The notes: generated from the letters alone by a model not told the origin. A DNA stretch of 64,000 nt from Bacteroidales bacterium (GCA_015709215.1 JACCQN010000005.1:32806-96805); one strand, 5' to 3'; positions 55,259-63,344 are shown, counted from the stretch's first letter. Translations and numbers: made by a program.

Positions 55259-55960
55259 ATGCAAACAACTACCGTTTCTTTATTTCGTTACAAAGGCTTT
55301 TCGAACCGGATATGGGGAATGAGTATGATGTATAAGGTGAAGGAGCCTTTAAAGAATACCCCTGGTGTTCAGTTTTTTAAGCCATTAGGAACAGGAAGTG
55401 GTTCAGGATTTAGTATTATTCCTGATTTTGGTGTTTATGGGGTGTTTATCGTTTGGGAATCGGAGCAATTGGCTGACAATTTTCTGAATAGCGAGCTTTT
55501 TGAGTCTTTTAGGGCACATAGCGAAGAACAATATACGATTTTTTTGACACTTAACCGATCAAAAGGCTCCTGGGCAGGTTTCAGAGGTTGGGTAGCTTCT
55601 GAGGAAGATATTGAAAATGGACCTGTTGCGATTTTGACAAGCGCAACAATTCGGCCAAGGTTTTTGCTTTCGTTCTGGAGAATGACACCGCGGGTGAGTC
55701 GTGAGTTGAATAATTTTGCAGGATTGGTTTTTTCAAAGGGAATTGGTGAAAGGCCATTGATGGAGCAAGCCACTTTTTCGGTTTGGAAAACTAAAACTGA
55801 AATGGAATCATTTGCTTATCAGGGTTTTCATAGAAAGGTTGTGGAAGAAACAATTCGGAGAGATGGTTTTGCCGAGCAGCTTTTTGCCCGTTTTATTCCA
55901 ATCAAAGCCATTGGTTCGTGGTACGGAACAAATCCAGTGCAGACAGTCTTGGAAAAATAG
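55259..55960 (+). CDS. CrtA-like spheroidene monooxygenase family protein
   Basis: A 233-residue soluble protein that matches the CrtA family in layout. It shows VSLFRYKGFSNRIWGM near 6-21, TPGVQFFKPLGTGSGSGFS near 34-52, YGVFIVWES near 59-67, then TSATIRPRFLLSFWR near 126-140 and ATFSVWKTKTEMESFAYQ near 170-187. CrtA introduces keto groups at C-2 of acyclic carotenoids in purple bacteria. In this organism it may oxygenate a carotenoid made by the crt operon 41 kb away. It ends 18 bp before the repeat island. The family call is good; the substrate is inferred. Confidence 0.8.
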   Translation: MQTTTVSLFRYKGFSNRIWGMSMMYKVKEPLKNTPGVQFFKPLGTGSGSGFSIIPDFGVYGVFIVWESEQLADNFLNSELFESFRAHSEEQYTIFLTLNRSKGSWAGFRGWVASEEDIENGPVAILTSATIRPRFLLSFWRMTPRVSRELNNFAGLVFSKGIGERPLMEQATFSVWKTKTEMESFAYQGFHRKVVEETIRRDGFAEQLFARFIPIKAIGSWYGTNPVQTVLEK

Positions 55961-55977
55961 CCGTACAAAAAAGGAAT

Positions 55978-55994
55978 TATCTGATCAGCATCAC
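55978..55994. repeat. 17-bp direct repeat, left copy
   Basis: TATCTGATCAGCATCAC, identical to 57951-57967, where it is the 3' end of the T9SS gene. On the reverse strand it reads as codons for VMLIR and a stop, so it may be the relic of a T9SS gene end. Confidence 0.7.
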
Positions 55995-56048
55995 TGTGTT
56001 TTTGTAAATCCACTTGAAAAGGTAACAACAGAGGTGCGGCTCCTGATT
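55982..56048 (-). repeat. Degenerate reverse copy of the two-hairpin element (left end)
   Basis: TTTGTAAAT (56001) and AGAGGTGC (56030) are 29 bp apart, the same spacing as in the good reverse copy at 56825-56895. The first hairpin slot is filled by the 17-bp repeat shared with the T9SS gene. Confidence 0.55.
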
Positions 56049-56085
56049 TTTGGGTCAGGCTGCAAATGTGCGATCAAAAATGATT

Positions 56086-56791
56086 AGAGCGCTGCGCTGC
56101 AGCTTTAGGTTATCTTTTGATTGTTCGATTTACAAAGAGTATGCTGCGCTGCAGCAAAGTGCACACCAAGAATTTATTTATGGCAAAGGTTTTGTCTCGT
56201 AATATCCTTCTGGTCAGGCTACACGTATGCTGTCGAAAAGTGAATAGAGCGCTGCGCTGCAACTTTGAGTCATTTTTTTGTACTGGATTTATAAAGAGTA
56301 TGCTGCGCTGCAGCAAAGTGCACACCAAGAATTTCTTTATGGCAAAGGTTTTGTCTCGTAATGTACTTCTTGTCAGGCTGCAAATGTGCGATCAAAAATG
56401 ATTAGAGCGCTGCGCTGCAGCTTTAGTTTATCTTTTGATTGTTCGATTTACAAAGAGTATGCTGCGCTGAAGCAAAGTGCAAACTAAAATTTTCTGTGTG
56501 GTTAAAGACTTTGCTTCGCAATGTCTGTAAGGTCAGGCTGCACGTATGCTATCGAAAAGTGATTAGAGCGCTGCGCTGCAGCTTAGATTATCTTTTGATT
56601 GTTCGATTTACAAAGAGTATGCTGCGCTGCAGCAAGGTGCAAACTAAAAATTTCTCAATGGAAATGGTTCTGCTCGTAAAGTCTATCTGGTCAGGCTGCA
56701 CGTATGCTATCGAAAAGTGAATAGAGCGCTGCGCTGCAGCTTTGAATCATGTTTTAGTACTGGAGTTACAAAGAGTATGCTATGCTGAAGC
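56086..56791 (+). repeat. Five forward two-hairpin elements in tandem
   Basis: Elements at 56086-56155, 56246-56314, 56404-56473, 56565-56633 and 56723-56791. Each starts AGAGCGCTGCGCTGCAGC (fourth-to-last bases vary in copy 2), then about 28 nt, then AAAGAGTATGCTGCGCTG and a second GCAGC. The start-to-start period is 160, 158, 161 and 158 bp, with related spacers of about 90 bp. Copies 3 and 5 carry single changes in the second hairpin. Confidence 0.9.
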
Positions 56792-56824
56792 AAGAAGATG
56801 GCTGATATTTAATGGTTTAGACAA

Positions 56825-56895
56825 GGTGCAGCGCACCGTACTCTTTGTAAATACATTGACAGAATTAATGCCAGAGGTGCAGCGCACCGATCTCT
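56825..56895 (-). repeat. Reverse two-hairpin element upstream of the transposase
   Basis: Two perfect hairpins, GGTGC-AGC-GCACC at 56825-56837 and 56876-56888, with TTTGTAAAT between. The reverse complement aligns end to end with the forward element (71 versus 70 bp), with AGAG before each hairpin. It ends 48 bp before the transposase ATG, so it may also carry or control its promoter. Confidence 0.88.
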
Positions 56896-56943
56896 ATCTA
56901 AAATTTATACCTATATTTGAACATCCACTTAAAACCTAGCAAT

Positions 56944-57414
56944 ATGGCAAACACCTATTCTCAGGCTTACTTTCATTTGGTTTTTGCAGTAAGAAATCGA
57001 CTGCATTTTATTTCGAAAAAATGGAAAATTGAACTAGAAAAGTATATTACTACCGTAGTTCAAAATAATGGCCATAAACTATTAGCTATTGGAGCAATGC
57101 CTGATCATATTCACATATTTATTGGATATAATCTGAACGAAAAGATTCCTGACTTAGTTAGGGAAATAAAAACTTCTTCAACCTATTGGATTAATGATAG
57201 GAAATCTACTCCCTATAAGTTTCAGTGGCAGATTGGCTATGGGGCTTTCACTTATGGACATTCTCAAATAGATAGCGTAGTAAAATATATATTGAATCAG
57301 GAAGAACATCATAAGACTAAGAGCTTCAAAAATGAATACCTGACCTTGCTAAAAAAATTTGAAATCGAGTTTAAGGATGAATATGTTTTTGAGTTTTTTG
57401 ATGATGTGGAATAG
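56944..57414 (+). CDS. IS200/REP-associated (RAYT-like) Y1 transposase
   Basis: A 156-residue single-domain HUH transposase. The metal-binding HUH motif is His55 and His57 in AMPDHIHIFI, and the catalytic Tyr is Tyr115 in VVKYILNQEEHH. I start it at the ATG (MANTYSQAYFHLVFAV), the usual start of this Bacteroidota family, not at the upstream TTG (56917). Such enzymes nick and join single-stranded DNA next to hairpins. It is complete and has no TnpB partner. It is surrounded by hairpin elements in both orientations, and its stop codon TAG overlaps the first bases of the next forward element (57413), so enzyme and repeats are physically linked. Confidence 0.93.
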   Translation: MANTYSQAYFHLVFAVRNRLHFISKKWKIELEKYITTVVQNNGHKLLAIGAMPDHIHIFIGYNLNEKIPDLVREIKTSSTYWINDRKSTPYKFQWQIGYGAFTYGHSQIDSVVKYILNQEEHHKTKSFKNEYLTLLKKFEIEFKDEYVFEFFDDVE

Positions 57415-57660
57415 AACGCTGCGCTGCAGCTTTTAGTAATGTTGTAGAAAACTGGAGTTATAAAGAGTACGCCGCGCTGCAGCGAGTGTGCCGCGCTGCA
57501 GTAAGGTGCAAATCAAAAATTTTCTTAATAGTGAAAGGTGCAGCCCCGGAATGTCTGTCGGTGCAGGCGGCGCAATATTATCAAATGATTAGAGCGCTGC
57601 GCTGCAGCTTTAGGTTATTCCCTGTTTACTTTACTTATAAAGAGTTTTGCTGCTCTGCAG
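57413..57660 (+). repeat. Two forward two-hairpin elements after the transposase
   Basis: Elements at 57413-57483 and 57591-57660. The first begins AGAACGCTGCGCTGCAGC inside the transposase stop codon and carries an extra partial hairpin (GCCGCGCTGCAG) at 57490-57501. The second has a weakened second hairpin (GCTGCTCTGCAGC). Confidence 0.8.
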
Positions 57661-57735
57661 CAAGCTTGAGTTTGGTCTTAGCAGGATTTGCTGCTTTTCA
57701 GTATGAAAAAATCAGAAACTCAACCATAAAGGCAA

Positions 57736-57805
57736 GGTGCCGAGCACCACACTATTTATAAACTTCAGTGTAAAAACAAAAATCAGAGGTGCAGAGCACT
57801 GCACT
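57736..57805 (-). repeat. Reverse two-hairpin element at the right end
   Basis: GGTGC-CGA-GCACC at 57736-57748, TTTATAAAC at 57755, and GGTGC-AGA-GCACT at 57788-57800. Spacing matches the copy at 56825 (6 nt from first hairpin to the T/A box, about 30 nt to AGAGGTGC). It is more decayed. Confidence 0.7.
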
Positions 57806-57949
57806 ATCAAAAACGAATATTGCACAACGCTGTAACTTTGGGGTACTTCTTAGAACTACACTTTCATAGAGTTGGCTACGGTGGCTGTATTGCTTTGCAA
57901 TTTTAGCAGCTCTTCAACGGGATATCAAACCGGCTACTAATTATAGAAA

Positions 57950-59509
57950 CTATCTGATCAGCATCACAGTACCTTTGTCTTCCAGTGTTTTGCCTTCAGA
58001 ATTATTGTAACTGTATCGCCAGAGATAAACACCTTGTGGGGCTTCATTGCCATTCACTTTTCCGTCCCAGCCTTCATTGAAATCAGTCGATTCGAAAAGC
58101 AGTTTTCCCCAGCGATCGTAAATTTGAAAGATATAGTTGCCTGCTGGCAAAAAGCGTGAAAGTGGTTTAAAAATTTGATTTTCAAAAATGCCAGACGAAG
58201 GCCGAAAAGCATTTGGAACGAAAAACGGACTATCAAAACCCACCTTTACCCTGTTGGAAGATGAAGTGATTTCTGCTCCGGTGCTTGGATCTTCCAAAAC
58301 TGCCTGAACAAAATAAATGATGCTGCCGGATATGTTTCCGGTGGTTACAGTGTTGTCGGTGAATTGTAAATTAGATGTAGCGCCAATTGGAATGTAGGCA
58401 TCGGTAGTTGTTTTTCTGAAAATACGATAGTGATCCGGAGTCCAGCCCTCATAGGCATTCCAGTTAAGTTCAACTTGCTCGTTATTAATTACATTTGCTG
58501 TCAGAAAAATGCTTCTGTGTGCATTTTCGGTTGGAACGTCTGGAATATCAATTCCACAATAATCCTTTAAAACAATGCTGTAATAATAGGCTGTTTGATC
58601 AACTGCAACCGATTCATCGGTGTAATTTATATCTCCCGGACTTGTTTGATTGAGATCAGTATAAAAACTCAAATCAGCCGAGTTTTGACTATTGGTTCTC
58701 CAGATTGATGAGCTATTGATAGTTGCAGAACCATCTGCTGTGATTTCACCCAAAATTTCTATTTCATTGCTTTCGTTAACAGTAACGGCGTTAATTATTG
58801 GAGGATCAGGACGCTGATAAGCTGGTGTATCGCGCGATTGCAAATTTGATCCACTTGTCTGCAGTTCGCCATTTACTTCGTAAACAGCTTCTACTTTGTA
58901 GGTATAAGTTTGATCAGGATCGAGATTTTGATGGGTGTAAGCGTAAATTGGGGTTCTTGCTGGTGATCCATTTTGATCTCCATAGGTGGAAATATCATCT
59001 ACCTGATTGAAATCATTTGTGGTTAATGGAATGTCAGTAAAACTGTTTCCGTTATCTGTACTAAAATAAACAATGTATGAAACCGGATTAAAAGTATTGA
59101 AAAAACCAGTCCATTTTATTGTATTTGTTAAAGCACATTCATTGAAGGCGATGTCTTCAAATAGAAAGATGGTTTGCATTTCTTCTGATTCTGAACTTGA
59201 ACCTTCAAAAATCCTGTAAATCTGTTTTCTAGATTGAGCAACTACAGACTCATCAATAATGCTCATTTCAGAAGCGTTTACGCTTTCAACCTCAATTTGA
59301 TATCCTTGATCTATTCCATCATAGTAAAGCCATTTTTTTATAGTATAAGTTAAGCCTTCATCCCCAGGTGGATAATCCCATCGAATTTCAACGTTACCAT
59401 TATCTAATACATCAACACTTAAAATTATTGGGTTTTGTGAAAAAATATTTCCTTGTATTAACCAAAACACAATAATGAATAAAAAGCTGATGTGTTTTTT
59501 AATCACCAT
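57950..59509 (-). CDS. T9SS-exported protein with fibronectin-like repeats and gliding-motility C-terminal domain
   Basis: A 519-residue protein. I start it at ATG 59509, one base after the M16 gene stop, giving a clean signal peptide (MVIKKHISFLFIIVFW...NIFSQ); a frame from 59542 overlaps the M16 gene. Residues 25-420 contain several Fn3-like domains (NVEIRWDYPPGDEGLTYTIK, VELNWNAYEGWTPDHYRIFR). The last 90 residues are the CHU_C/gliding-motility C-terminal domain (VPNAFRPSSG, FQIYDRWGKLLFES, GWDGKVNGNEAPQGVYLW, ending GTVMLIR), which directs secretion by the type IX system and surface attachment. The ligand is unknown. Confidence 0.88.
   Translation of the reverse strand: MVIKKHISFLFIIVFWLIQGNIFSQNPIILSVDVLDNGNVEIRWDYPPGDEGLTYTIKKWLYYDGIDQGYQIEVESVNASEMSIIDESVVAQSRKQIYRIFEGSSSESEEMQTIFLFEDIAFNECALTNTIKWTGFFNTFNPVSYIVYFSTDNGNSFTDIPLTTNDFNQVDDISTYGDQNGSPARTPIYAYTHQNLDPDQTYTYKVEAVYEVNGELQTSGSNLQSRDTPAYQRPDPPIINAVTVNESNEIEILGEITADGSATINSSSIWRTNSQNSADLSFYTDLNQTSPGDINYTDESVAVDQTAYYYSIVLKDYCGIDIPDVPTENAHRSIFLTANVINNEQVELNWNAYEGWTPDHYRIFRKTTTDAYIPIGATSNLQFTDNTVTTGNISGSIIYFVQAVLEDPSTGAEITSSSNRVKVGFDSPFFVPNAFRPSSGIFENQIFKPLSRFLPAGNYIFQIYDRWGKLLFESTDFNEGWDGKVNGNEAPQGVYLWRYSYNNSEGKTLEDKGTVMLIR
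57951..57967. repeat. 17-bp direct repeat, right copy
   Basis: Identical to 55978-55994. Here it encodes the last residues of the T9SS-domain protein on the reverse strand. Confidence 0.7.
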
Positions 59510-59510
59510 T

Positions 59511-60809
59511 TCAGAGCTTTTGCTGTTCATCGCCCACAACAACAGTCACCATGCTTTCAGGATCGAGGTATTGCTGAGCCAGTTGCTGCAGTGTTTCGCT
59601 GCTGGTTTCATGAATACGTTTCAGGCTTTCGGAATAGAACTGCATGCCAAGACCCTGATCGCGAACCGATCTGAAGCGTTCGGCCTGATTATAAACGCCA
59701 TCCAGGGCTCTCAGGTAACTTCCGTTGAGGTAGTTTTTAACCAATTCAAGTTCGTGTTGCGGTATTTTTTCTTCGCGCAGGCGATTGAGTTCTGATTTTA
59801 TTTCCCGAATGGCTGCTTGTGTAACCGTGCTTCCTGTTTCGGTGCTGATCATGAAAACCGTGGCATGTCGCATCGGCACAACCTGCGAATTGATGCCGTA
59901 AGTGTAGCCTTTGTCTTCGCGGATATTAGTCATGAGCCGTGATCCAAAATAGCCGCCCAAAACAGTATTCAAAAGTAAAAAGGGAATATAATCCGGATGG
60001 TTTCGAAGCATAATTGTTTTGCCCATTACCACTGCCGATTGCAAGGCTGCTGGTTGCAAAACATGATGATATCCCGGCTGAAATTCGGTCCAAAGCCGTT
60101 GCAAATTTTTGCTGCCTTTTGGTCGCCATTCAAAACCAACATATTCGTCGATCAAATTGAGGGCTTCTTCATCCACGGGTCCGCTAAGGATAGCGTATGC
60201 CTGTTCTGGATAAATTTTTTCCTGATAAAAACTAAGCAGGTCATCACGAAGCAAGGCGTCAAAATCTGCTGCCTCAGCCACCTGTCCATAAGGCGTATCA
60301 TATCCAAAAATCAATTGATTAAAGGTATTGTGGGCTTGGTGTTTTGGTTTCTGGCTGTTAATCAAGAATGACTGTTTTTGCCTGCTGTTGAGCAGTTTGA
60401 AATCTCTTTGGCGAAAACTGGCTTCCGACAACATGCTTTTAATCAGCGGCAGCAGATTAGGTAGGTGTTTTCTCAGCGCGTAAAGGCTGATCCAGGCGGT
60501 ATCTTTAGAGGCTTGTAAATCGATGAAAGCGCCATAGTAATCAATTCTGGAAGCTATTTCGCCTCCGCTGAATTTTGAAGTACCTTCGTGCAGCATTTTT
60601 ATGGTAGTGCTGGCTGTGAGCTTTTTTTGCTGCCAGATGCTGCCGGCTTCCAGCACGATATCCAGCCTCAATGCTTCATGAATCGGGCTGGGGAAAAGAT
60701 AAAGCGGCATGTTGTTAGTCAGCTTGTGCACAGCAGGTTCCATTGTGCTTAAGCTTGCCGAAGTGCTTAATTGTGGCGCAGTTGTTCTGTCAGGATTTTG
60801 TTGCCTCAT
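59511..60809 (-). CDS. M16 peptidase-like protein, non-catalytic subunit
   Basis: A 432-residue protein of the M16 (insulinase/pitrilysin) fold. The HxxEH zinc motif is replaced in the equivalent helix (STTIKMLHEGTSKFSGGE), so it cannot be the catalytic subunit, but the C-terminal R/Y substrate motif region is kept (TNIREDKGYTYGINSQ near 294-309). Such proteins pair with an active partner, here the next gene upstream, to form a heterodimer, as in mitochondrial processing peptidase. It overlaps the partner gene by 4 bp. No signal peptide is evident. Confidence 0.88.
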   Translation of the reverse strand: MRQQNPDRTTAPQLSTSASLSTMEPAVHKLTNNMPLYLFPSPIHEALRLDIVLEAGSIWQQKKLTASTTIKMLHEGTSKFSGGEIASRIDYYGAFIDLQASKDTAWISLYALRKHLPNLLPLIKSMLSEASFRQRDFKLLNSRQKQSFLINSQKPKHQAHNTFNQLIFGYDTPYGQVAEAADFDALLRDDLLSFYQEKIYPEQAYAILSGPVDEEALNLIDEYVGFEWRPKGSKNLQRLWTEFQPGYHHVLQPAALQSAVVMGKTIMLRNHPDYIPFLLLNTVLGGYFGSRLMTNIREDKGYTYGINSQVVPMRHATVFMISTETGSTVTQAAIREIKSELNRLREEKIPQHELELVKNYLNGSYLRALDGVYNQAERFRSVRDQGLGMQFYSESLKRIHETSSETLQQLAQQYLDPESMVTVVVGDEQQKL

Positions 60810-62053
60810 AAAACTTGATTATTGCTTTCGTAAACTAATGTGGAGCAGTTGGCAGGATTTAGGATTTCTTCGGCGCGTTGTTGAATTTGTATGGGTTTCA
60901 CCTTTTCATAATGATCCGTAAGCTTATTGATAAGTTTCGGCATTCCGATATGAGCATAATAGGCAAGGTTCATGGCTTTGTTGAGGGCCGAGAGTGCCCC
61001 AAAAGTGTTGGCAGAAATCACCCTGTTTTTCACTTTGCGTAGCTCAGCAGAAGTGGGAGGCTTTTGTATCAATTTCTGAATTTCCTTTTCAAGGGCTTTT
61101 TCTGCCTCTGCAACCGACACGTCTTTGTTGATTTTACCAGTAATAATCAGCAAACCCGGATCAATATCACCAGTAATGAATGCGTTGATTTCGGAGAAAT
61201 ATTGTTTTTGACGAACCAAAGTCTTAAAAAGTCTGGAGGATTGTCCCGATCCCAGCAAATCAGAAAGCAAATCGCTGGCATAGAACTTTTCGTCGGCTCG
61301 GGCACACATATGATAGGCTTTGTAAAGCGCGGTTTGCGGAACATTGCGTTTCACCTCCAGTCTTTGCGCATTTTTTTGCTTGGGTTCGGCAGGAAGAATC
61401 CTTTCGTAAGGCTTTCCGGATGCGATGGGTTCGAACCATTTTTTTGCCAAACGTTCTACTTCACTGGTTTTTAAGTCGCCTGCAATAACGATCAACGCAT
61501 TGTTCGGGTTGTAAAAACGGAAATAAAAGTCTTTCACATCTTCCAGCCTGGCGTTTTCGATATGACTGATTTCCTTGCCGATGGTATTCCATTGATACGG
61601 ATGAACCTTGTAGGCAAGTGGTTTCAGGAGTAACCATGCATCGCCGTAAGGCTGATTGAGGTAATTCTGACGAAATTCTTCTGTAACGACTTGTCGTTGC
61701 ACTTCCAGGCTTTTTTCGCTGAAAGCCAAACTTAGCATACGATCCGACTCGAGCCAGAAAGCTGTTTCGAGGTTGTCTTTGGGTAAAGTGAGGTAATAAT
61801 TGGTGATGTCACTATTGGTGAAGGCATTATTTTCGCCTCCGGCACGTTGCAATGGCTCGTCGTATTTGGGGATGTTTACGGAGCCGCCAAACATCAGGTG
61901 TTCAAACAGATGCGCAAATCCTGTACGATTGGGGTCTTCGTCGCGTGCCCCCACATTGTAGAGGATGTTCATGGCCGCCATAGGCGTGGTGGGATCGCGC
62001 AGCACGTAAAAGTGTAATCCATTGTTTAAAGTGAAATGATCGTATGATACCAT
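60806..62053 (-). CDS. M16 family zinc peptidase, catalytic subunit
   Basis: A 415-residue protease. The zinc motif HLFEH (48-52) lies in GFAHLFEHLMFGGS, with the distal Glu in VVTEEFRQNY. Two homologous domains of about 200 residues follow the M16B pattern. It should degrade peptides and act with the downstream inactive homologue. No signal peptide is seen, suggesting a cytoplasmic location. It is the first gene of the pair, preceded by a 321-bp gap. Confidence 0.93.
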   Translation of the reverse strand: MVSYDHFTLNNGLHFYVLRDPTTPMAAMNILYNVGARDEDPNRTGFAHLFEHLMFGGSVNIPKYDEPLQRAGGENNAFTNSDITNYYLTLPKDNLETAFWLESDRMLSLAFSEKSLEVQRQVVTEEFRQNYLNQPYGDAWLLLKPLAYKVHPYQWNTIGKEISHIENARLEDVKDFYFRFYNPNNALIVIAGDLKTSEVERLAKKWFEPIASGKPYERILPAEPKQKNAQRLEVKRNVPQTALYKAYHMCARADEKFYASDLLSDLLGSGQSSRLFKTLVRQKQYFSEINAFITGDIDPGLLIITGKINKDVSVAEAEKALEKEIQKLIQKPPTSAELRKVKNRVISANTFGALSALNKAMNLAYYAHIGMPKLINKLTDHYEKVKPIQIQQRAEEILNPANCSTLVYESNNQVL

Positions 62054-62374
62054 AGTGTGGTAACTGGTTTTTAATTGCTGTATTAGCCTGTTTTTATCTC
62101 GTAAAGATAGAACATTATAAATGCAAATTTATTGTAAAAGATAGCATTTACGCTGTTTCTTTTCGCAGGTTATGGTTTTTGCAGGGCGAAAGCTAAAATC
62201 TTTGGATTATTTGTATGGTGGGTGTCCATTTTTATCCAATCCATTGTATCATTTTTAGACAAGTTATGTTTTTATAAGACATTTAATTAGCTGTTTACAC
62301 TTACTTTCGCATCGGTTTGGTCTTTTATACAGAGCGAAAAATTACATAGCTCATGATATTTTATCCATGATACC
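62054..62374. other. Intergenic gap between the M16 operon and the Ca/Na antiporter gene
   Basis: A 321-bp AT-rich gap upstream of the M16 operon and downstream of the antiporter gene. A weak -7-like box (reverse strand TATCTTTA at 62102-62109) could serve the M16 operon. No RNA gene or small ORF was recognised. Confidence 0.4.
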
Positions 62375-63328
62375 CTATCCATTGGTTATCACTATTATAG
62401 TGTAGGCAATATAAATCGCAAAAAGAAGACCGGCCTCCCATCGATCAAGTTTTTTACGGATTCCGGTGAACATTGCCACAAAGAGAAAAATTGTTCCCCC
62501 GATCAATATCAGGATATCGGTATTGAAGGCTGTATTATAGGTTAGTGGATGTATCAAAGCGCTAATTGGAAGAATAAAAAGCAGGTTAAAAATATTGGAT
62601 CCGATGATATTTCCAACGGCGATATCGTTGTTTTTTCGAACAGCAGCAACTACCGAAGTTACCAATTCAGGAAGTGAAGTACCGGCTGAAACAATCGTGA
62701 GCCCAATCACTTTTTCTGAAATGCCAATTTGTTGGGCGAGTTCTACAGCACTTTGAACAACCAGCCTGCCACCACCGATGAGCCCCGCAAGACCAACAAC
62801 AACCAACAACAGACTTTTATTAAGTTTGAGTGGTTGCTGGTCTGTTGCTTGAATATCGGAATTGCGTTTCAGCTGACTAAAAACGTAGTAGAGAAATCCG
62901 GCAAAGATGATCAGCAGAATTATTGCTTCCAAACGCGAAACTCCACTCGAAATAAAAGGCAGCCAGGAGTTGGCAATTAACAGAATAAAGACTGCTGCAA
63001 AAAGCGAAAGCGGGATTTCTTTCCAAACCGTACTCGACTGCACTTTGATAGGTGACACAAGACCGGTTATTCCTAAAATAATAAACAGGTTGAAGTTGTT
63101 GCTGCCAATTACGTTTCCAAAAACCAGATCGAAACTTTGCTCAAAAGCAGCAAATCCATTCACAACCAGTTCGGGTGCTGAAGTACCAAAAGCAACGATA
63201 GTTAAGCCGATAGCGAGATCAGAAACCCTGAAATATTTTGCTATTGCTGATGCTCCGCTCACAAGCCAGTCAGCCCCTTTTACAAGTAAAAGCAAACCCA
63301 GAATGAGTAATCCCATAGTGATAAGCAT
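62375..63328 (-). CDS. yrbG: Calcium/sodium antiporter (YrbG/CaCA family)
   Basis: A 317-residue inner-membrane antiporter with about ten helices. Both signature repeats are present: GTSAPELVVNGFAA near 49-62 and GTSLPELVTSVVAA near 215-228, each with the Glu used for cation binding, plus the paired GNVIGSNNFNLF and GNIIGSNIFNLLF segments. The two halves arise from internal duplication. It exchanges Ca2+ for Na+ or H+. It is monocistronic with a promoter box 17 bp upstream. Length is normal. Confidence 0.93.
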   Translation of the reverse strand: MLITMGLLILGLLLLVKGADWLVSGASAIAKYFRVSDLAIGLTIVAFGTSAPELVVNGFAAFEQSFDLVFGNVIGSNNFNLFIILGITGLVSPIKVQSSTVWKEIPLSLFAAVFILLIANSWLPFISSGVSRLEAIILLIIFAGFLYYVFSQLKRNSDIQATDQQPLKLNKSLLLVVVGLAGLIGGGRLVVQSAVELAQQIGISEKVIGLTIVSAGTSLPELVTSVVAAVRKNNDIAVGNIIGSNIFNLLFILPISALIHPLTYNTAFNTDILILIGGTIFLFVAMFTGIRKKLDRWEAGLLFAIYIAYTIIVITNG

Positions 63329-63344
63329 GAGCTGAAATTTTCAA

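Larger units (their letters stand above)
55978..57810. mobile_element. REP/REPIN-like repeat island with its own Y1 transposase
   Basis: The region holds about ten copies of a 70-bp two-hairpin element in both orientations and a Y1 transposase gene, between the CrtA-like gene and the T9SS gene. Forward copies start at 56086, 56246, 56404, 56565, 56723, 57413 and 57591. Reverse copies occupy about 55982-56048 (degenerate), 56825-56895 and 57736-57805. This is the layout expected for a RAYT transposase and its REP sequences. The long, low-complexity forward-strand frames across the array are not considered genes. Confidence 0.75.

Noticed and set aside
56117..56720. Two forward-strand frames of 93-94 codons across the repeat array with internally repeated peptide
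   Set aside because: They arise from the repeat units themselves. Successive units are 158-161 bp, so the frame is not maintained, and no gene-like start or conserved domain is present.
56917..56943. TTG start nine codons upstream of the transposase ATG
   Set aside because: The family begins at the MANTYSQ-type sequence, so the ATG at 56944 is preferred.
56086..57660. CRISPR array
   Set aside because: The repeats are about 70 bp with two hairpins and the spacers are related to each other, not unique; no cas genes are present.
59510..59542. Longer start for the T9SS protein
   Set aside because: It would overlap the M16 gene and place charged residues before the signal peptide; the ATG at 59509 gives a normal one.
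61430..61450. GGTTCGAACC-like sequence resembling a tRNA T-arm
   Set aside because: It lies inside the M16 peptidase coding region and no acceptor or anticodon arms could be placed around it.
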